From Spirogloea muscicola (taxonomy: Eukaryota > Streptophyta > Zygnematophyceae > Spirogloeales > Spirogloeaceae), in contig WELB01000233.1 in assembly GCA_009602725.1 (NCBI GenBank), forward strand, positions 43,001 through 107,000: a stretch of DNA of 64,000 nucleotides. The letters are read 5' to 3'. A program made the position numbers and the translations under genes. How positions within the stretch are numbered: position 1 is the stretch's first letter; every line of letters begins with the position of its first letter. The notes below the pieces were generated by a model. It was given only the letters and a program-made list of their open reading frames with translations. It was not told where the DNA came from and ran no database searches. Positions 12,187 through 27,160 of the stretch are shown here, piece after piece.

Positions 12187-12929
12187 AGTGGATGAGGACT
12201 TGTAGACAGCATGTTTATTAGCGTGAAAGAGTTCTTCTCGTAGGAAGGTATGGGCTTTGATGCCCTTGAGGAGTGACTGTCCTCCAAAATTGCGTGCGAA
12301 TGCTGAGAATGTGGGGGAGGGGGGACGGGGCAGCCTGGTGAACCTTTTGCACAGTGTGCCCACAGGAGTACAGGCCTTGTGCCTGTTGGTCAGGGTGAGA
12401 GAACGGGGAATCTCTTGAAGTCCTCATGTCAAGCAAAAGGCGTGGATGTGATCCGAGCTGCAAGTGCGCGACTGGGAAAGGTCAAGCCAATGCTACTAAG
12501 TAAATATGAAATTAGATAAGGGTGAGGTGGCACACCTGTTGGATTCCAGGTGACTAGAGAGACAGCAGCGCAAGCTGTAACTAGGACAACAGCAGTACCT
12601 TAGTGGAGTGCTTAAAATCGACCAAGAACATACTTGTTTCTGGCTGCCGCATCCCATTGCAATGCTTCACAGTCATGTTCTCCGCAGTCGAAGTCCAAGC
12701 TGTCTCTCCTTCCGGCCCTTTTCAGCCTGTTTGTTGATTCTCTTTGGGCTGGCCTCTCCCAGCCCCTAACCTCTGTGGGCGAGCACTTCTTGTGCTATTC
12801 TGACCTTGGACAATCCATTGGGCTGGCCTCTCACAGCCATTGCCGTCAATCGGAAAATGCTGTCGTTCTTGTCCTCCGGAGCTCCCTTGCTCCGCTCCGG
12901 GGTTTGGGGTTCCGGAGGAGGCCGCCGGC
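12187..12929. other. Intergenic spacer and UTP15 5' leader
   Basis: No gene is visible from 12187 to about 12700. Two tandem repeat copies follow, and then about 75 bases of GC-rich leader before the UTP15 ATG at 12930. Confidence 0.55.
12744..12853 (+). repeat. Two tandem hairpin-repeat copies immediately upstream of UTP15
   Basis: Copy 1 is GGGCTGGCCTCTCCCAGCC (about 12747-12765) followed by CTCTGTGGGCGAGCACTTC. Copy 2 is GGGCTGGCCTCTCACAGCC (about 12820-12838) followed by ATTGCCGTCAATCGG, preceded by CCTTGGACAATCCATT. They end about 80 bases before the UTP15 start codon, so they probably lie in its promoter or 5' UTR. Confidence 0.75.
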
Positions 12930-15900
12930 ATGGCGGCGGCGGCGGCGGCGGAGCCCGCCGCGGGCCAGTACCGGAAGCTCCAGCCGAAGCGCTTCCCGCC
13001 GCGCGCCCGCCGCGAGACAGCCGAGGGCCGCTTCTGGCGCTCCTTAGGCGCCCCGCTCGACCTCCAGCAGGTGCTCCTCCGCCGCCACCGCGCCCCCGCC
13101 GTCGCCGCCGCCGCGAGCTGCGACTGACGGCGGCGTACGACAAGCTCCCAGGTGGGCGCGGTGACCAGCGTCGACTTCTGCGCGGCGCCGCCGCACGACC
13201 TGGCCGTCACCAGCTCTACCAGGGTGCTGGTCTACGACTGCCGCCAGAGGGCCCTCAAGAAGACCTTCTCCCGCTTCAAGGACATCGTGAGCCTCCGCCG
13301 CCGCCACCGCCACAGCTCCTCCTCCGCCTGCCTGTCCGCGAGCGCGGCGCTGGCAGGCGTGGAGCCGCGGGCACTCACTCACGGAGCCACCGTGGCGCTG
13401 GCGCTGGCGCTGGCAGGCGTACTCGGGCAGCCTGCGGTCCGACGGGCAGCTGCTGGTGGCGGGCGGCGAGGCGGGCGTGGTGCAGGTGTTCGATCCCGGC
13501 AGCCGCGACGTGCTGCGCCAGCTCAAGGGCCACGCTGGGTGCCCACCTCTCTCCCCCCGGCCTCACAAGGACGTCCTGAAGCCTCGACAGCTTACTTGAG
13601 GTCCGCAGCGTCCCCTGCGGTGGTGGCTTGCTGAGGGCCTCGCACTGATGGCGGCTCCTGTGGCAGAGCAGGCCAGTGCACTACACCAAGTTCGGCAGGG
13701 ACAAGCTGCACATCCTGTCCGGCGGTGATGACAGCACGTGCCGGTGGTGGGACATGGCCACCCAAGTGAGCACCTCGGCAGCACTTAGTCTTCGAAGATG
13801 GCGTGTTACAAGCAAGGGATGTTACAAGCAAGGGACGTCGACAAGTGCAAGCAGTGTTGTGCTGTGCCCTTGCACAGTCGGCATATACAATGCTGTGACT
13901 GCCCATCCTGGAACTAGCAATCCCCTCTCCCGAGTCATGCCGTCGACTGCTGGCTGGGTGCTCAGAATTCGGCCTTCTTTCTGCAACCGTGGCTCCGTCT
14001 GCTGCTTGTCTCCCTCAGTGCACATCGCTGACTGTATTGACAGGAGCTAGTCCTGAATATGGGGGAGCACACTGACTACGTGCGCAGCGGAGCACCGAGC
14101 CCCGTGGACTACAATGTCTGGTAACTCTCAGCTTGTCCCATTACTCTAGCAGGTGCGTGGCCCAATGCTACCAGCCGCTATCCGTCATGAGCACATTGCG
14201 CTGGTGAAATCATTAAAACTTTCATCCGTGGTGTGCATGTCAAACCTGCAGGGCTACTGGCTCGTATGATCACAGCGTACGCTTGTGGGACCTCCGGAGT
14301 GGGAAGTGTGTGCTGCTGCTACAGGTCAGACTGGAGCTCGACATGGTCACTGCTTGTTTGGCGCTGAGCGCAAGCGAAGGGTTTCCTTGCCTGGTCAGGG
14401 CTGCAAGCTTTCGGAAGAGAAGTCTGATCGCGACAGTCAAGGTGCAGTAGTGTGCACCACTTGCATCCTGGCAGTGCATTGCTGACATGCAAATTGCAAA
14501 GCATGCAGCATGGGAGAGCAGTGGAGGCCGTTACATTCTTTCCTACTGGAGGCATCCTGGCAAGTGCAGGTAGATTTCTGCTTGTCACGAGAACATAGCT
14601 GTAAGCTCACACTGTCATGACCTGCACTGTTCCACTACGTTCTGCAGACCCGTATAATAATGCCGCAGCTCGCCCTGCTGAAGCCTGCTGATCTTAGAGC
14701 CAAATCCTGGGCTGCCTTCCAGAGCAGGATTTGTATGATTTGGCTACGTTCTCGGTGGCATATCAACACCTCCTGCACAGGCAAAAGCAACAATGTCCGA
14801 TAATGACATTGTGCAGGAGGGACCTCGGTGGCTCTATGGGACATCCTGGGTGGAGGTAGGCTCTTGCAGAGGCTTGACAACCACCAAAAGACCGTCACAT
14901 CAATCTGCATTTCTGCCTCAGTGAGCTCGGGGCCTGCCAACAGAGCAGCCACTCCTCGCCTGCTTACTGCATCGCTTGACCAGCATGTCAAGGTCTATGA
15001 CCTGGACTCTTTCCAGGTATGCCCTCAGGACTTGCGGCAATGTTGCAGGAAAGCGTACTGAGGTACATGCATGCAGCCATAATGAAGGAGCTCTCTACGC
15101 TAGTCACATCAAGCAGATATTTGTTACAGCATTTTGGCAATGCAATATGTGCAGGCCGCATGTATGTATACCTCCTGAGTATCACCTTCCTGACTCTAGG
15201 TAAAGCATGCGTCCAAATACGCCAGTCCTATACTCTCCATGGGCATCTCCCAAGATTGCACGACTCTAGCCGTGGGGATGGCTACTGGACTCTTATCAGT
15301 CCGGCAGCGGCGTTCCCGACTGGAAGGAGTATCTCGGGCAAGGAGCAGCAAGCTCTTGGCTGGTTTGCCAGGCCTCAAGACAAAGACGCGGGCGCCGAGG
15401 AAGTGGCCTCTCCAAGCCAGCACGTACCGCTACTTTGTCAGAGGCAAAAGCGAGAAAGCAGCGGTACAGGCTTGCACATTGTATGCATTAACTAGGCGTA
15501 TCTGCACTTACTAAGATTGCCATATTCAACAAGGGTGCCAATGACTTGTGCCAACACAAAAAGCTGTGTGCTGGGGCATTATGGTTGTCTTGGTAGTTTT
15601 ACCCGTACCAAAACAGAAAATTGCATGCAGTTGAGTAGAGCAGCTATCATTAGCGATCTGACAGTCCCGAGTAATTCAAGGGAGAAGCAAGGGAACCCAC
15701 ATAAGAGCTTGGAGCTTGGCTGGCTGATGTGTGGTTGCCTCCAGGCGGAAGACTACTTAGTGGCGCAGAGGAAGCGGGTGCACTTGGCCCCGCATGATCG
15801 TTTGCTTCGTCGTTTTCGATATGCGGATGCTCTGACTGTCAGCCTCCGCACAGGCCGAGCAGAGGTTTGGGCCTTTCCTCCAGATCCTTGTGGCTGCTTG

Positions 15901-16823
15901 TGTACAAGCCCTACATCCCAACCACATTGAGTGACTGGGTAAGCGCACCTAGAAATGCTTTAACAGCAGTGCACTCGTTGTCATTGACGTTGTTGCAGGT
16001 GGTAATCGCGGTCATGGAAGAGCTTATAGCCAGACGAGGCCTCCTTGCAGCACTGTCCGGGAGAGATGAGACAAGCTTGGAGCCCCTACTCCGCTTCCTG
16101 GTCAAGTAGGCCCCATGTCTCGTGCAAGGCTGTCTACCACCGTCAGATAGGAGCACAAAAGGTTACTCGTGCTACTTGTGTTGTGTCGTGCATTTGGCAC
16201 AGAAGGCCTAGCTTGATGCTAAAGTGTGCCAGCTTGACGTGAGATGAGGACTTACTCGTCACCACTTGAGATATGCAGATGTTGCATTGTTGAGCATGTA
16301 AGAGAGGAAGTCACTGGCCTGCTGTTCAACCCCCCTCTGCCCTACTCCCATTGTTATGCAGCCTTGGTTGCAAGACGTCAAGCACCCAGCCTTGGTTGCA
16401 AGTTGTGAATATGCCGCTGACAGTGCCTCCTCTGGCGTGCTAGGTATATTGCTGTACCAAGGCACAGCACACTGCTAGTGCAGGTGGCTAACAAGATTCT
16501 TGACACGTACAGAAGTGCAGTTGGTCTGTCCGCTGCTACTGATCATCAGGTGACCATGTGCATACAGCTTGACAAATCTGCTAGTAAGTTGTATGCAGTT
16601 GGCTTGGCTGGTTTTTCAATGCTCGCTCTTTTCTGGAAACTTAGACATCAATGGCCCGCTTTCATGCCATGCACCGTTTTCATTACTCGAAACGATGACT
16701 GCATTGCAGTTGGCATTGCTGCGAGAGTGTGTACTTGTGGAAGTTCGGCTCCAGCAGTCACTGGTGTCACTGCAAGGACTCCTGCAGACCCTTCTGCAAG
16801 CTTCGATCGCCAGCTCAGTTTAG
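12930..16823 (+). CDS. UTP15: UTP15, t-UTP (UtpA) subunit of the small-subunit processome
   Basis: Nucleolar WD40 protein needed for Pol I transcription and 18S rRNA processing. ATG at 12930 opens a poly-Ala leader followed by GQYRKLQPKRFPPR. Exon 1 ends about 13069 (LDLQQ) and exon 2 is about 13152-13287. Blades read in order: VTSVDFCAAPPHDLAVTSS, TRVLVYDCRQRALKKTFSR, SGSLRSDGQLLVAGGEAG, HILSGGDDSTCRWWDMAT, ATGSYDHSVRLWDLRSGK, TSVALWDILGGGRLLQRL, RLLTASLDQHVKVYDLDSF, MGISQDCTTLAVGMATG. The C-terminal UTP15 domain follows (HDRLLRRFRYADAL, VVIAVMEELIARRGLLAAL, LRECVLVEVRLQQSLVSLQ), with a stop at 16823. The 'RYxDAL' and 'VMEEL..RxGL..AL..RD' wording is diagnostic. Introns are short, most with TGCAG acceptors. 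UTP5, a partner subunit, lies upstream on the same strand. Confidence 0.9.
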
Positions 16824-17376
16824 CTTGCCTTCTCAGCGTACTTGCTCAGCGCTGATCCAATGTTGTTAGAGTAACTCGGGCTCCAAGTAGTCAACTCGCC
16901 ACCCATTCTTTCATTCGTTGCTGTGGCTGCCAATTCAGCAGCTGATTATTCCTTTGCCGTTCTGAGATTGTTTGACGATCGATAGTCAGTTGCACAGAGC
17001 GAGACCCTTGCAATCGCTCGTCCTTGAGGTCACATTTGAGCTGGAAGCGAACATCCAGGTTACAAGCAATTTGGTGGCAAGGCCCTGAGCCGCTGCTCAA
17101 GATCGTCACGCATTTGCCTGCTCCTTGATGTGAGCTGGGGGGCATAAGATCTCGACAAGGTTACAACCTCGTGCTACTGAACATGTGGTGGATGTGAAAA
17201 ATGCTTCCTCCTCTCGTCCGTATAAAGAACAATCAACCCACTCTGGTGGTCCAACTAAGTATTGCAGCTTGTGGAGCCACGTCCAGCACTGACAGCACAA
17301 TGTCACCCACCTACATTAGAGAGCTCCACATTCGTGTCACTATTATGACGCTTCAGCTGATGCTCATCTCCCCAGC
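16824..17376. other. Convergent 3' spacer
   Basis: The space between the stop of UTP15 (+) and the stop of the COX7C-like gene (-) holds only short frames without recognisable content, presumably the two 3' UTRs. Confidence 0.5.
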
Positions 17377-17979
17377 TCAGGTCGCCACCTTGCTCTGCGC
17401 ATGGACGACGGCAAAGATGGGCACGCTAATGCCGAAAGCGACACCGCCAAAGACAAAGAGGCCAAGCTTGAGCTTCCTGTTCTTCATCTGCAGTTCAGAA
17501 GGGAAGAGGGAGCGCGGTGTGTCGGTCAGGGGAGACACGGGTCAGGCCGCCCAAGTGCCAAGAGTCCGCTTCATCGCCCAAGTGGGTTCTCAGGAGCGCG
17601 AGGCTGAACGACGGCCAGTGACCCCTCCGGCTGGCCCTTGCACCGTCAGGGCTGTGGCTAGGAGCCCTCACCGACTGGGGGTCGTACATGTGGTATGCGT
17701 GAAGGTACTCCGGCTCCTGAGCACACAGCCCATCACACGCGTCAGGTCAGGAGGAGCACGGCAGTCAGGGTGACGGCCCGCAGCTGACAGCGCTTGGGCG
17801 ACCAGGCCTGCCGCCAGCCCGCCAGTGGCATGCTGTGCTGGCGAGCAAGCGAGGCGGCTCACCCCGCCATAGCCGGACTGCCGGGGCGCGCCTCCGTGGA
17901 GCGCGCGGGTGCCGCGAGGTGGCGGCGGCGGCGGCGCGAGGGCGGCGGCGGCGGCGCGGCGCGCGGCTGGGGCGGCCAT
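17377..17979 (-). CDS. Candidate cytochrome c oxidase subunit 7C-like small mitochondrial protein, two exons
   Basis: Exon 1 is 17979-17863 (39 codons, phase 0): MAAPAARRAAAAAL, a proline run, then RALHGGAPRQSGYGG, an Ala/Arg-rich leader typical of a mitochondrial targeting peptide. The donor is GGG|GTGAGC. After a CTGCAG acceptor, exon 2 is 17487-17377: MKNRKLKLGLFVFGG, VAFGISVPIFAVVHAQSK, stop. This is a basic patch, one membrane helix, and a short charged tail. The total is 75 aa, with a mature part of about 45-50 aa. COX7C is a single-helix subunit of complex IV with the same layout (N-K-R-L, Gly-Ser/Ala helix, PF..V.HQ..K ending). The match is by layout and short motif only, so another small inner-membrane protein is possible. 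A foldback repeat lies just upstream of the ATG. Confidence 0.5.
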
Positions 17980-18039
17980 GCCGGCTGCGCTGGTGCTGCG
18001 GGAGCGTCGGCGAAGCTGGGAAGCAAAGGAAAGAGAGAA

Positions 18040-18206
18040 GGTGCGCTGTGCGCATGAGATTGAAAGGGAGGCCGATTCTAGCCTGACGAATGTCCTGGTA
18101 ACTGGGTAATGAGCTGGCTAAGGGGGACTAATAAGGAAGCAGTGACTGGCTGCTTCCCTTACTTGTAAAGCTAGAATTGGCCTCCCTTTTGATTTCATGC
18201 GCACCG
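18040..18206. repeat. Foldback (MITE-like) element with nested hairpin
   Basis: The left arm at about 18041-18090 contains GCGCATGAGATTGAAAGGG then AGGCCGATTCTAGCCTGACG. The right arm at about 18161-18206 is its near-complement (TTGTAAAGCTAGAATTGG, CCTCCCTTTTGATTTCATGC, GCACCGC). Between them lies a second inverted repeat, AAGGAAGCAG-TGACTGG-CTGCTTCCCTT (about 18134-18161). Related single arms occur near 49720-49785 and 6590-6625. It has no coding capacity. It ends about 60 bases from the start codon of the minus-strand COX7C-like gene. I did not define a target-site duplication. Confidence 0.65.
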
Positions 18207-18217
18207 CATCCTTCCAT

Positions 18218-18490
18218 CTCAACGGCAACGGTTGTGAGAACGCCCTAAAGCCCGCAGTGACTCAAGTGGCCACTCACAGCCGAAGGGAAAGAAGAAGTGG
18301 CTCTCCCAATGGGGGCAAGGGCTGTGAAGAGCCAGCCGGAAAAAGACTTTACAAAGGTTCGAAGGGGCCAAATGATGGAGGGGCCTAAAAAAGCGCTAAG
18401 CAGCTACGAAGGGGCCTGAAGATCCTATGTCAGAACTGGGACGGGGGAGGATGGACCTCTCAGTAGTTATGAGTGAGGAGCCTCAAATCC
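18218..18490. repeat. Long copy of the dispersed modular repeat
   Basis: Modules in order: GCAGTGACTCAAGTGGCCAC / TCACAGCC, AGTGGCTCTCCCAATGGGGG, CAAGGGCTGTGAAGAGCCAG, GGTTCGAAGGGGCCAAA, GGGGCCTGAAGAT, GGGGGAGGATGGACC, CAGTAGTTATGAG. The same order is found at 49435-49600, 31 kb away, which defines a unit of roughly 185-200 bp. Confidence 0.7.
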
Positions 18491-18589
18491 GACAGACTAG
18501 CTACCGGAAAACTATCCCCCTGACGAAAGCCGGAGGCCGCAGCGAGAAGAATGAAGAATGAAGAATGAACAAAGTACGAGAAGGGGGCC

Positions 18590-18780
18590 AGGGGAAGCGC
18601 TAAGTAGCTTCCAGTAGAGGGGGCGCCTCTGGCCCCTTCGTATTTTGGCCCCTTCGAAGAAGAAGTGCTCGCCCATAGAGAAGAGGGGCTGGCAAAGCTA
18701 GCCCTAAAAAGAACGGACAATGTCGCAAGCCAAAGAAAGAGGAGCCGGAAAAAGGACTAACCCACAAAACACTACAAAAC
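18590..18780. repeat. Dispersed hairpin repeat, degenerate copies
   Basis: The stretch contains GCCCCTTCGAAGAAG, then a GCTCGCCCATAGAGAAGAGG module and GGCTGGCAAAGCTAGCC, then AAGAACGGACAATG. The same GCTC-CATAGAGAAGAGGGG module precedes a copy near 19662-19700. Confidence 0.6.
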
Positions 18781-18959
18781 ACGTAGACGAAGCAGAGGGA
18801 AGCTCAGAACCCACGAGTGAGCAACATCAGGTCTGAGTAGCTCGCTGCAGGGAAAGAGGCACTCCGCCGAGACCCAAAGGCGGCGGCCATAGCACGGCCT
18901 GCTCGCGTGTGGACGGCGTGGGCAAGGGAGCGTTGAAACGATACAGCCAGGCGCATGCG

Positions 18960-19434
18960 GAAGACTTGGGCGAGCGAACCGGCGGGCGTTGAAGCCGGGC
19001 ATCGCCCCTGGCAGACCCCGGCCGCCGGTCAATGGCCTGGCGGGCAAGCCGCTGGAGGAGATCCAGCCAGCGGCTGCCGAAAGCCCGTGTACATCCATCG
19101 CCAGGGCCACGAATTCATCACCAACCGGGTGATCAGCATGTTTTCGCTCCTTGCCCCGGGCCGCCAGGCCGACCGCGTGCCTTGCAAACGACGCCGATCT
19201 GGTGAGGTTGGCGGAGTCGATGCAGTCAGTTGTCACCACATCGGCGATGAGGCAGGGACCGCGGCCTGGCGGGATGGCGACCCCGACCAGGTCGGCGCGT
19301 CGTGTATGGGGCTGGCCGTCCCCGCCCAGCTGGATGCGCATTATTGAGGAGTTCTCCACGGCCACCTTGAAGCCAGCCTCCGTAAACACCTCCTGCATAC
19401 GTGGGAAGCGGTCCGCTCGCCCCCGTGTGCGCAA
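18960..19434 (-). mobile_element. Retroelement fragment: C-terminal part of a reverse-transcriptase-type ORF (fossil)
   Basis: The minus frame reads MQEVFTEAGFKVAVE, RRADLVGVAIPPG, CLIADVVTTDC, then an Ala/Arg/Lys-rich helix and DEFVALAMDVHGL. This layout (short helix, R-x-D-hhh, G-x-x-hhhDhhhh, AA..KxxKY-like region, F-hhhh-D/E-hhG) is the terminal domain that follows reverse transcriptase in many algal and plant retroelements. The copy is partial, lies within repeats and looks degraded. Family assignment, non-LTR or otherwise, is not possible from this piece. It is GC-rich compared with the adjacent repeats. Confidence 0.4.
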
Positions 19435-19499
19435 CGGAGCATAGGCGCAGCCAGCAACGCAGGTTCAGCGTGACGGGCACCGCACTCGCACCGAGTAAC

Positions 19500-19770
19500 G
19501 CCCACGAGGCAGGGAGGGAGGAGGCCCTAAAGCCCGCAGTAACTCAAGTGGCCACTCACAGCCGAAGGGAAAGCCTTGCACCCACGAGTTAGCGCAGCAA
19601 GCAGCCGTTCGAAGGGGGCGAGGGCTGTGGTAGAGGAGCAGCTCTTTCTAAAGGAATGGCTCGCTCATAGAGAAGAGGGGCTGGCAAAGGCCAGCCCAAA
19701 AAAGTGCGAGGGCTGTGAAAATCCAAATCTTGCCTGTATTGAAGGAATGGAAGGCCAATGTGAAAAGCCG
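19500..19770. repeat. Dispersed hairpin repeat cluster
   Basis: The stretch has GCAGTAACTCAAGTGGCCAC followed by TCACAGCC (as at 18258), CACCCACGAGTTAGC, GAGCAGCTCTTTC, the CATAGAGAAGAGG module, and a perfect stem GGCTGGC-AAAG-GCCAGCC near 19679-19696. GGGCTGTGAAAA follows. Confidence 0.65.
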
Positions 19771-20308
19771 GCCCACTAACGAATGCACAAGAGATCAGCC
19801 AAAAAAGTGGGCGTATCCAGCATGGGTGCCTGCGCTGCAATCCTGAGTCAGCAGCTGCAAGTGGGTGGAAGGGAGGCCAAAGTAAGCCGATGCAGAGTTA
19901 AGGCAAAAGCTGATGCAGAGAACGAGGCTGCACGAGCGAAAGCGAAAGCCCTATGCCTGGAGGGGCTACGATAAGAGAGAAGGCGCCTGGTGCGTAGGAA
20001 GGGTGGCCAACGTTAGGCTGACCCTCGAAGCTAATCTCATTGTGCAGGCATAAGCAGTGCAAAGAAAGCGACTCCACAAAGCAAAGCCCTATAGGGGCTA
20101 AAGTGACTGTGCAGAAGCTGGCTGAAAGGGGGATGAAGGCGAAGGTGAGGAGAGAAGGAGCTTTCCCTCCAGGATCTAGGAGGCGGTGGCTGTGGAAGGT
20201 GGGCTCTCAATAATCTCTAGTTAGTATATGCAAGCTGTCAATTTGGAAGAGCTCTTTTCTTTTGTCTGTTTCCTGTGGAAAGGCCAGCCTAGAGCCGAGA
20301 GGAGAGGT

Positions 20309-20357
20309 GGGCAGGGCAGGGCAGGGCAGGGCAGGGCAGGGCAGGGCAGGGCAGGGC
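20309..20357 (+). repeat. Pentanucleotide tandem repeat (GGGCA)n
   Basis: About ten uninterrupted GCAGG units form a minisatellite at the edge of the repeat cluster, just after a TGTGGAAAGGCCAGCC repeat core at about 20273-20288. Confidence 0.95.
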
Positions 20358-20400
20358 TAGGATAGGCTCACACCGTCGGCTACGCCAGTTCGCCGTGCCC

Positions 20401-21900
20401 CCGGCGCTGCTGCGGGCTGCATTCCAGCCTCTTCGGACCTTGTCCATTCTTTCTTGGTCTGGTAACTGCCCTCCCTTTCAGTTCGTGTTGGAGACTTCTC
20501 TCCCCTGCTTGCTTCGTGTTTGGCAACTCTGGCCATCCATCACAAACTCCCCCATACGTACAATTGTACTCGGCTGGTCACAGCCGCCTTCCTAAATCAG
20601 CAGCCGCGTTCTCTCTGGATGCGCACCAATAGCCAGAACAAGGAGACTCCACAGCCGGCATGCCCCACTGCCCGCCTATCGTTGCCAACAGGTGCTCTGG
20701 GGGCTCTCGAGCGCAACGGTGGACGACTGGTGCCCCCTGGAGACCTCTTGCGCATGACCTGCAGCTCATCTTTCGGCCAGCAGTGTCCATGCCCTTCCCT
20801 ACGAGGCTCTCCACCTGCACCTCCTCGCCACCCGCCCTTTTCGATGTAGCCCAGCCCATGCCGACTGCAGTCGCAATGTGCGAATGGCAAAGCTCTTGTT
20901 CGCACCTGCTCCTGTGCCAACCACTTGGCCCTCCCCGAGCTGCACAAAGCGAAGCCCGCGAGATGGTGGGTGTGGTGGGGCTGGCATCACCTTCACGCGC
21001 TCGGCATCCCGGTTGTGCAGCCTGGTGCAAGTGAGGCAGCACTGCATCTGCCGGGCTTGCAGGCCCTCCAAATGAAGCAGCTAATAAGTGGGAGCAGTTG
21101 CCGTGCCTGGCAGGCGAGCCATTTCATGCAGAAGCCACTGCCCGAACAAGACACACAAGCTCCTGCCTGGACGTCCACCCCAGCTACCAACACCTTCACT
21201 GCGCTGGTGGGCCCCGTGCAACCCTAGGACCTCTCAGTACCCAACTCTCTTTGATTCGGGTAGTGGCGCATCAGCAGAGCAGTTGGTGTTGCAAGGGCAG
21301 GTCCACCTCGAGATACATATTTAAGTGACTGCACAAGCAGTGGGGTTCCCCGTAGCGAAAGAGGCGCTGGCATGTTCTTCACGGGAGAGGCAGCAGTGGT
21401 GGCAGCGCCGGGGGAAACCGGGGCAGAGGCAGTGAGAGCTTCACTACCCGGGGGCGTCCCGCCTCGGCGTGCCGCCGGGCTGGCACCTCCGAGGTGGGCC
21501 AGGCGAAATCTGCGCGGCTGCCACTGCCGGCTGAACAGCGCGCCCCACCGCCGTCGGCGCAGTGGAGGAAAAGAACTTCGTTTTGACCCGTGGTTACTGA
21601 GCGGGTCAATCTGCTGTAGGTTATGTAGGTCTTCAGATGTGCTTGCCTCTGTTCTTGGCCGTTTGGCCTTCGTTTGTTCCAAATGCACGACATTTGCTTT
21701 GGGAGAGCATCTTCCAGCGGGGGATCCACTTTGTTTCTTAGCAGCAGATGATGCACATGTATTCATCAATGTCTTTCGGCGCGTCTCGGCCCCTTTGGGA
21801 CGTTGTCAATGCGCTTGCCTTCACCCATATGCACATTCCATGCGCCCACCACGAACAGCTGCGGGAATCGCTAACGGCCACGTGGGATCTTCTCGCCCAA
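20401..21900. other. Unresolved region upstream of the glutamate dehydrogenase gene
   Basis: A repeat copy opens the interval (GGACCTTGTCCATTCTTTC at about 20438, GGCTGGTCACAGCC at about 20572-20585). From 20600 to 21330 both strands hold overlapping open frames of 70-150 codons in GC-rich sequence. None shows a domain I recognise. The stretch may be a decayed gene or a non-coding GC-rich block. Confidence 0.4.
21224..21769 (-). CDS. Hypothetical 181-residue open frame, unrecognised
   Basis: Begins MMNTCASSAAKKQSGSP and contains a basic TKAKRPRTEAST stretch resembling a nuclear localisation signal, then an Arg/Pro/Gly-rich middle. No domain is recognised. If real, it would diverge from the glutamate dehydrogenase gene. 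The arginine-rich part may be only a by-product of GC-rich sequence. The downstream minus frames do not form a convincing continuation. Confidence 0.2.
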   Translation of the reverse strand: MMNTCASSAAKKQSGSPAGRCSPKANVVHLEQTKAKRPRTEASTSEDLHNLQQIDPLSNHGSKRSSFPPLRRRRWGALFSRQWQPRRFRLAHLGGASPAARRGGTPPGSEALTASAPVSPGAATTAASPVKNMPAPLSLRGTPLLVQSLKYVSRGGPALATPTALLMRHYPNQRELGTERS

Positions 21901-21967
21901 TCAGCGCATGCCAAGGCGGCAGAGGCGCCACGCGGCGCTGCCCGAGTGGCTCTCAAAGGCCGCAATA

Positions 21968-26200
<4,233 letters not shown>

Positions 26201-27118
26201 ATAGAGGGCACGCTACTGTACGGTGCAAGACGGCTCAATTGCGATTTTGAGAGCAGGACCGCAGCTAATGGAGCTTGCATTGCGTGGGCTAAATGTGCAA
26301 ATTGAACAATTTAGCGTCGAGCTTGCGGGTCTGAAGTGTCACGGACCTACAGCTAGAGACAGTTACTGTTACAAGCAGTGGGGAAGCTCGCCTATGAGCC
26401 CGCCATGCCTCCCTTAGAAGGGCTCAGGTGTGACTGCAAAGGAGTCGGCAGCCTCTGTGGGAGCAGTGATGCCAGTACAGGCATGTAACCCCATGCCACT
26501 GCAACCCACATCGAGGCCGCAGGGAAGTCAGCATGGCTTGTCCAGACGAGGACTGACTCTATACAGCGTCTGGCAGTAACAACTTAAAGCCTGAGTGCGT
26601 CTTGAGAAAGCGGAAAGCCTAAGATGAGCAGATTGACGACTCAGATCATCTAAGTCGGTGTGCAGTAGAGTTACGCCGCCGCCGACGGCCATGCCGCCCG
26701 GCCCTCCGCGGGGCCTTGCTTCGGCCGCCGCCGCTGGCGTGGTGCTGCCTGCCTCGCCTGCCGTTGCCGCGTCGCTTCGCGTCCTGGCGCTGCTGCGGCG
26801 GCAGAGTAGCGGTGCCAAATCCAGAGCCCGCCGCTGGAGCCGAGCCGCGACCGCCGGGCAATTCGAGGTGGGCCTGGGCGGGCTGCGCATCAAAATCGCG
26901 CGGCGCGACGGCGGCGACGACCGCGGCGGCGGCGGCGTCGTCCGGCAGCGGCAGCTCCTCGTCCGGAGGGCCCTCGAGGCTGAGCAGGTCCGTCTCCTCC
27001 CCGAATTCATAGCCCGGGTAGTCGGCGGCGGAGGAGAGCGGCGAGGGCGCGGCGGCGGCGGCGGCGGTGACGGCGGCGGCGCGGCGCCAGAGCGGCAGCG
27101 GCAGCGGCAGGAGGCCGG

Positions 27119-27160
27119 NNNNNNNNNNNNNNNNNNNNNNNNNNNNNNNNNNNNNNNNNN
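27119..27160. other. Assembly gap (42 N)
   Basis: Forty-two N within GC-rich sequence full of GGC/GCG runs. Confidence 0.99.

Larger units (their letters stand above)
17980..20400. other. 2.4-kb repeat-dominated intergenic region
   Basis: Apart from the retroelement fragment, no gene is supported here. The interval contains the foldback element, long copies of the dispersed hairpin repeat, and a pentanucleotide tandem. Many short frames occur on both strands but are repeat sequence. Confidence 0.6.

Noticed and set aside
12722-13210. Long minus-strand frames opposite the UTP15 start
   Set aside because: They are complements of GC-rich coding sequence on the plus strand and show no motif.
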